In this document: piece after piece, positions 61,896 through 64,000 of the stretch
How positions within the stretch are numbered: position 1 is the first letter of the stretch
How the letters are laid out: the number at the start of each line of letters is the position of its first letter
DNA from: Gemmataceae bacterium
GTDB taxonomy: Bacteria > Planctomycetota > Planctomycetia > Gemmatales > Gemmataceae
Length of the DNA stretch: 64,000 nt
Assembly: GCA_022842245.1 (NCBI GenBank)
Contig: JALHPZ010000015.1
Location: forward strand, 1-64,000
Direction: 5' to 3'
Notes under the pieces: generated by a model
The model's input: the letters and a program-made list of their open reading frames with translations, nothing else
What the model was told of the DNA's origin: nothing
Databases searched by the model: none
Made by a program: the position numbers and the translations under genes

Positions 61896-62158
61896 TCAGC
61901 CGCCTGACTGGGTGGTTGGGGCCGGCGGGGACATCACCTCGCGGACCCAAGTGTACGCGGCGACCGCTCTCGGGGAAGCCGACCGTGGACGCGGCCAGGG
62001 CGATCACCTGCTCGATCTCGGCGGCGGACACCCCGGCGGCGATGGCCTTCCGGGCCGGCCCGCTCGGCCTGACGGGCCGCCTCCCACGCGTGCCCGAGGT
62101 CGGGGAAGCGGGTGACGAACTCGACGAACGTGCCCGGCGGCTTGGGGAGAGTCGGCAT
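61896..62158 (-). pseudogene. Broken carboxymuconolactone decarboxylase (AhpD-like) gene
   Basis: The start MPTLPKPPGTFVEFVTRFPD, then LGHAWEAARQAERAGP, belongs to a small CMD-family protein. The next expected segment (the redox/active-site stretch with E-x-x-x-H) is missing: the sequence jumps, in another frame, to RKAIAAGVSAAEIEQVIALA. A second frameshift after STVGFP is needed to read the family-like end AVAAYTWVREVMSPPAPT and its TGA. So there is an internal deletion plus a frameshift, and no functional product is likely. It lies 33 bases downstream of hcp on the same strand and was probably once co-transcribed with it. Confidence 0.75.
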
Positions 62159-62191
62159 GGCGTCATCGGGTCGGGGCAGTGGCAGTGGCGG

Positions 62192-63502
62192 TCAGGCCGG
62201 CTGGAGCACTCGGGCCAGGTCCTGCTTCGCGTCCTTCCCAATGATCCGCAAGTCGAACTTCTCCTGCAAGATCTTGAACACGTTCGGGGTGATGAACGCC
62301 GGCGGGTTCGGCCCCAGGTTGATCCCCTTCACGCCGAGCGACAGCAGGGTGAGCAGCACGGCCACCGCCTTCTGCTCGAACCACGATATGACCAGCGTCA
62401 GCGGCAGGTCGTTCACCCCGCAGTTGAACGCCTTGGCCAGGGCGACGGCCACGGCGATGGCCCCGTAGGCGTCGTTGCACTGGCCCATGTCCATCAGCCG
62501 CGGCAGGCCGAGGTGCTTGCCGTACTCGTGGGCGTTGATGCGGAACTTGCCACACCCGAGGGTGAGGATGAAGGAGTCCGGCGGGGTGGCCTCGGCGTAA
62601 TCGCTGAAGTAGTTCCGGCCGGGTTCGTACCCGTCGCATCCGCCGATCACAAAGAAGCGGCTGATCTTCCCGGCTTTCACCGCATCCACAATGGTGCCGG
62701 CCGCATTCAACAGCACCTGCCGGTGGTAGCCGACCTCGTGCATGCCGTCCACCCGTTTGGGCAGCGATCCGTACTGTTTGGCCTTGGCGATGACCGCCGA
62801 GAAATCGTTGCCCGGGATCCGGGTGCCGCCGGGAACCGCCGTGAACCGCGTCGTGAAGATACGGTCGGCGTAGGTCGCATGCGGAATCAGAATGCAGTTG
62901 GTGGTGGCGACGACCGGCCCGCCGAACGCCGGGAACTCGGCCTTCTGCTTCTGCCACGGGCCGCCGAAGTGGCCGGCCAGGTTCGGGTGCTCCCGCAGTT
63001 TCGGATACATGTGAGCCGGCAGCATCTCGCCGTGCGTGTACACGTTCACATCGGTCCCTTCGCACTGCTTGAGAAGGTCCGAGAGGTCGACCAGATCGTG
63101 CCCGGTCATGAGGATGCCCGGACCGGGTTTGGTACCGACCGTCACCATCGCAGGCGACGGATCACCGAACGCCTCGACATGACCCTGATCAAGCAATTCC
63201 ATCACCCGGAAATTCTTCCTGCCGAGTTCCATGGCGATCTCGAACAGGGTGGGGATGTCGAAGTTGACGTTCGTCATGGTGCTGAACAGGGCCTCCTCGA
63301 TGAACGCGGATACGCTCTCGTCGGACTTGCCCAGTCGGCGGGCGTGGTTGGCGTAGGCGGCCATCCCTTTCAGCCCGTACAGGATGGTCTCCTGGAGGCT
63401 CTGCACGTCGGCATCCTTGCCGCAGATGCCGGGGCTGTGGTGGCAGCCGGTGCCGCCCATCGTCTGCTCGCACTGGTTACAGGACATCGGGAGAGTGGTC
63501 AT
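62192..63502 (-). CDS. hcp: Hybrid-cluster protein (hydroxylamine/NO-reductase type), short form
   Basis: 436 residues. Cys8, Cys11, Cys20 and Cys27 bind the N-terminal cubane cluster. Hybrid-cluster and active-site segments are visible: TGHDLVDLSDLLKQCEGTDV, NVYTHGEMLPAHMYPKLREH, TTNCILIPH, VIGGCDGYEPGRNYFSDYAE, LGCGKFRIN and GQCNDAYGAI. Common Hcp proteins have about 550 residues; here the helical segment between the N-terminal cluster and the NVNFD/MELGRKNFRVM region is about 110 residues shorter, as in class III Hcp. It acts in the cytoplasm on NO or hydroxylamine made during nitrate reduction. No hcr reductase gene is next to it. Confidence 0.93.
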   Translation of the reverse strand: MTTLPMSCNQCEQTMGGTGCHHSPGICGKDADVQSLQETILYGLKGMAAYANHARRLGKSDESVSAFIEEALFSTMTNVNFDIPTLFEIAMELGRKNFRVMELLDQGHVEAFGDPSPAMVTVGTKPGPGILMTGHDLVDLSDLLKQCEGTDVNVYTHGEMLPAHMYPKLREHPNLAGHFGGPWQKQKAEFPAFGGPVVATTNCILIPHATYADRIFTTRFTAVPGGTRIPGNDFSAVIAKAKQYGSLPKRVDGMHEVGYHRQVLLNAAGTIVDAVKAGKISRFFVIGGCDGYEPGRNYFSDYAEATPPDSFILTLGCGKFRINAHEYGKHLGLPRLMDMGQCNDAYGAIAVAVALAKAFNCGVNDLPLTLVISWFEQKAVAVLLTLLSLGVKGINLGPNPPAFITPNVFKILQEKFDLRIIGKDAKQDLARVLQPA

Positions 63503-63547
63503 GACGCGTCCTCGGGGAGTAGATCGGCATTCGACGAAATCACGATA

Positions 63548-63577
63548 TTGTTATCTTTTATTCTGCGTACTTGTCAA
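63548..63577 (-). promoter_or_regulatory. hcp promoter with embedded AGAATAAAAGA motif
   Basis: On the minus strand TTGACA (63577-63572) is followed after 18 bases by TAACAA (63553-63548). AGAATAAAAGA (63564-63554) sits in the spacer, where a bound repressor would block polymerase. The same 11 bases occur in the nap divergent region. The hcp start codon is about 45 bases downstream. Confidence 0.5.
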
Positions 63578-63934
63578 GCGGGAACTGTCGCCGCATGCGG
63601 AACGGTCGACTGTTCTGAACTTGTGAGTGCTCGGTGGCGAAGATGTGACCCGGTTCCGTAAGGCGGCCACTCGGTTCGGCCCATCAAGCCTTCACGGCGA
63701 ATGCGGTGTGCGAACTGGTCGGGGTTGGCGGGCGAAATCGGCGTGTTCGAGGCGGTCGGGCAATGTCAATCCGGCCACCAAATGGCAAGTCTTGTAATCA
63801 AAAACCACTTTTTAGATGTGCCACGAGGCGTGACCTCGGCACCACGATGCACTCTTGACGGACCTCCAGAGTGGAGTGTCGTCACCTCAACCGCGCGCTT
63901 CAATTTCCCATTTCAGCAGAGGCAGAACAAATCG
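63578..63934. other. Non-coding stretch between hcp and the response-regulator gene
   Basis: No protein-like frame was recognised here. Two weak stem-loops near 63815-63885 (GTGCC...GGCAC and CACTCT...AGAGTG) could end transcription of the response-regulator gene entering from the right, but neither has a U-tract. Confidence 0.4.
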
Positions 63935-64000
63935 TCAGCCATCCTGCAACCAGCCACGCTGGACCGCATAACGGACCAGGTCGGCCCGACTGTGCAACCC
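63935..64000 (-). CDS. C-terminal end of a NarL/LuxR-type response regulator (partial)
   Basis: The last 21 codons of a minus-strand gene enter from the right edge: GLHSRADLVRYAVQRGWLQ, then DG and TGA at 63937-63935. This is the recognition-helix end of a LuxR/NarL C-terminal helix-turn-helix (consensus K-L-G-L-x-S-R-A-x-L-V-R-Y-A). The receiver domain lies outside the window. Its place beside hcp and nap fits a nitrate- or redox-responsive regulator, but that cannot be shown from this fragment. Confidence 0.75.
   Translation of the reverse strand, partial: GLHSRADLVRYAVQRGWLQDG

Noticed and set aside
61853..63661. Plus-strand frame of about 600 codons opposite hcp
   Set aside because: hcp conservation on the minus strand is unmistakable; this is a shadow.

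Overview
The window is high-GC DNA from a planctomycete, most likely of the Gemmata/Gemmataceae type. The sequence-level reasons are: paired DUF1501 + DUF1549/DUF1553 and DUF1587/1592/1588 + DUF1552 secreted proteins; a run of formylglycine sulfatases; an ECF sigma factor beside a large Ser/Thr kinase with C-terminal repeats; and two secreted proteins (290-2413 and 17161-34509) whose N-termini carry the L-E-x-R-x-x-P motif (LEGRDVPS, LEDRVTPA) typical of planctomycete exported proteins. No rRNA or complete tRNA was found.

Layout. 1-2413: tail of an unknown protein, then a secreted trypsin-fold protease with AbfB-like and Fn3 domains. 2414-4210: a decayed integration site, made of the 3' part of a proline tRNA, a tyrosine recombinase lacking its catalytic end, and an inverted scrap of sulfatase. 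4217-14690 (minus strand): a degradation block of one S9 peptidase, four intact sulfatases, a truncated glycosidase-like gene and two metallophosphoesterases, the last cut off by a broken rve-type transposase (14687-15208). 15464-38981 (minus strand): ECF sigma factor, zinc-finger/pseudokinase protein, Ser/Thr kinase, a 5782-residue secreted RTX/beta-helix/propeller protein with an internal metalloprotease site, and a GT4 glycosyltransferase. 39040-41320: small housekeeping-type genes (SprT-like, TspO-like, CIA30-like, VOC). 41591-51626: two divergent planctomycete cytochrome/DUF pairs and a secreted protein of unknown function.

51659-64000: a dissimilatory nitrate/NO module. napD-napA-napB-orf runs leftward. 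Divergently transcribed are a tetraheme lipoprotein, a four-cluster ferredoxin and an NrfD-type quinol dehydrogenase, followed by an Rrf2 regulator with three Fe-S-type cysteines and a PP2C phosphatase interrupted by a TAG codon. A convergent alginate-export-type porin, a broken carboxymuconolactone decarboxylase gene, hcp (short form) and the last codons of a NarL/LuxR response regulator complete it. An identical 11-base motif lies in both the nap and hcp promoter regions, so one regulator may control both.

The strongest candidates for something new are the sigma/zinc-finger-pseudokinase/kinase/giant-protein/glycosyltransferase locus and the nap cluster with a duplicated, membrane-anchored NapB and an NrfCD-like electron input. 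Many junctions show gene decay: at least seven broken genes were found.
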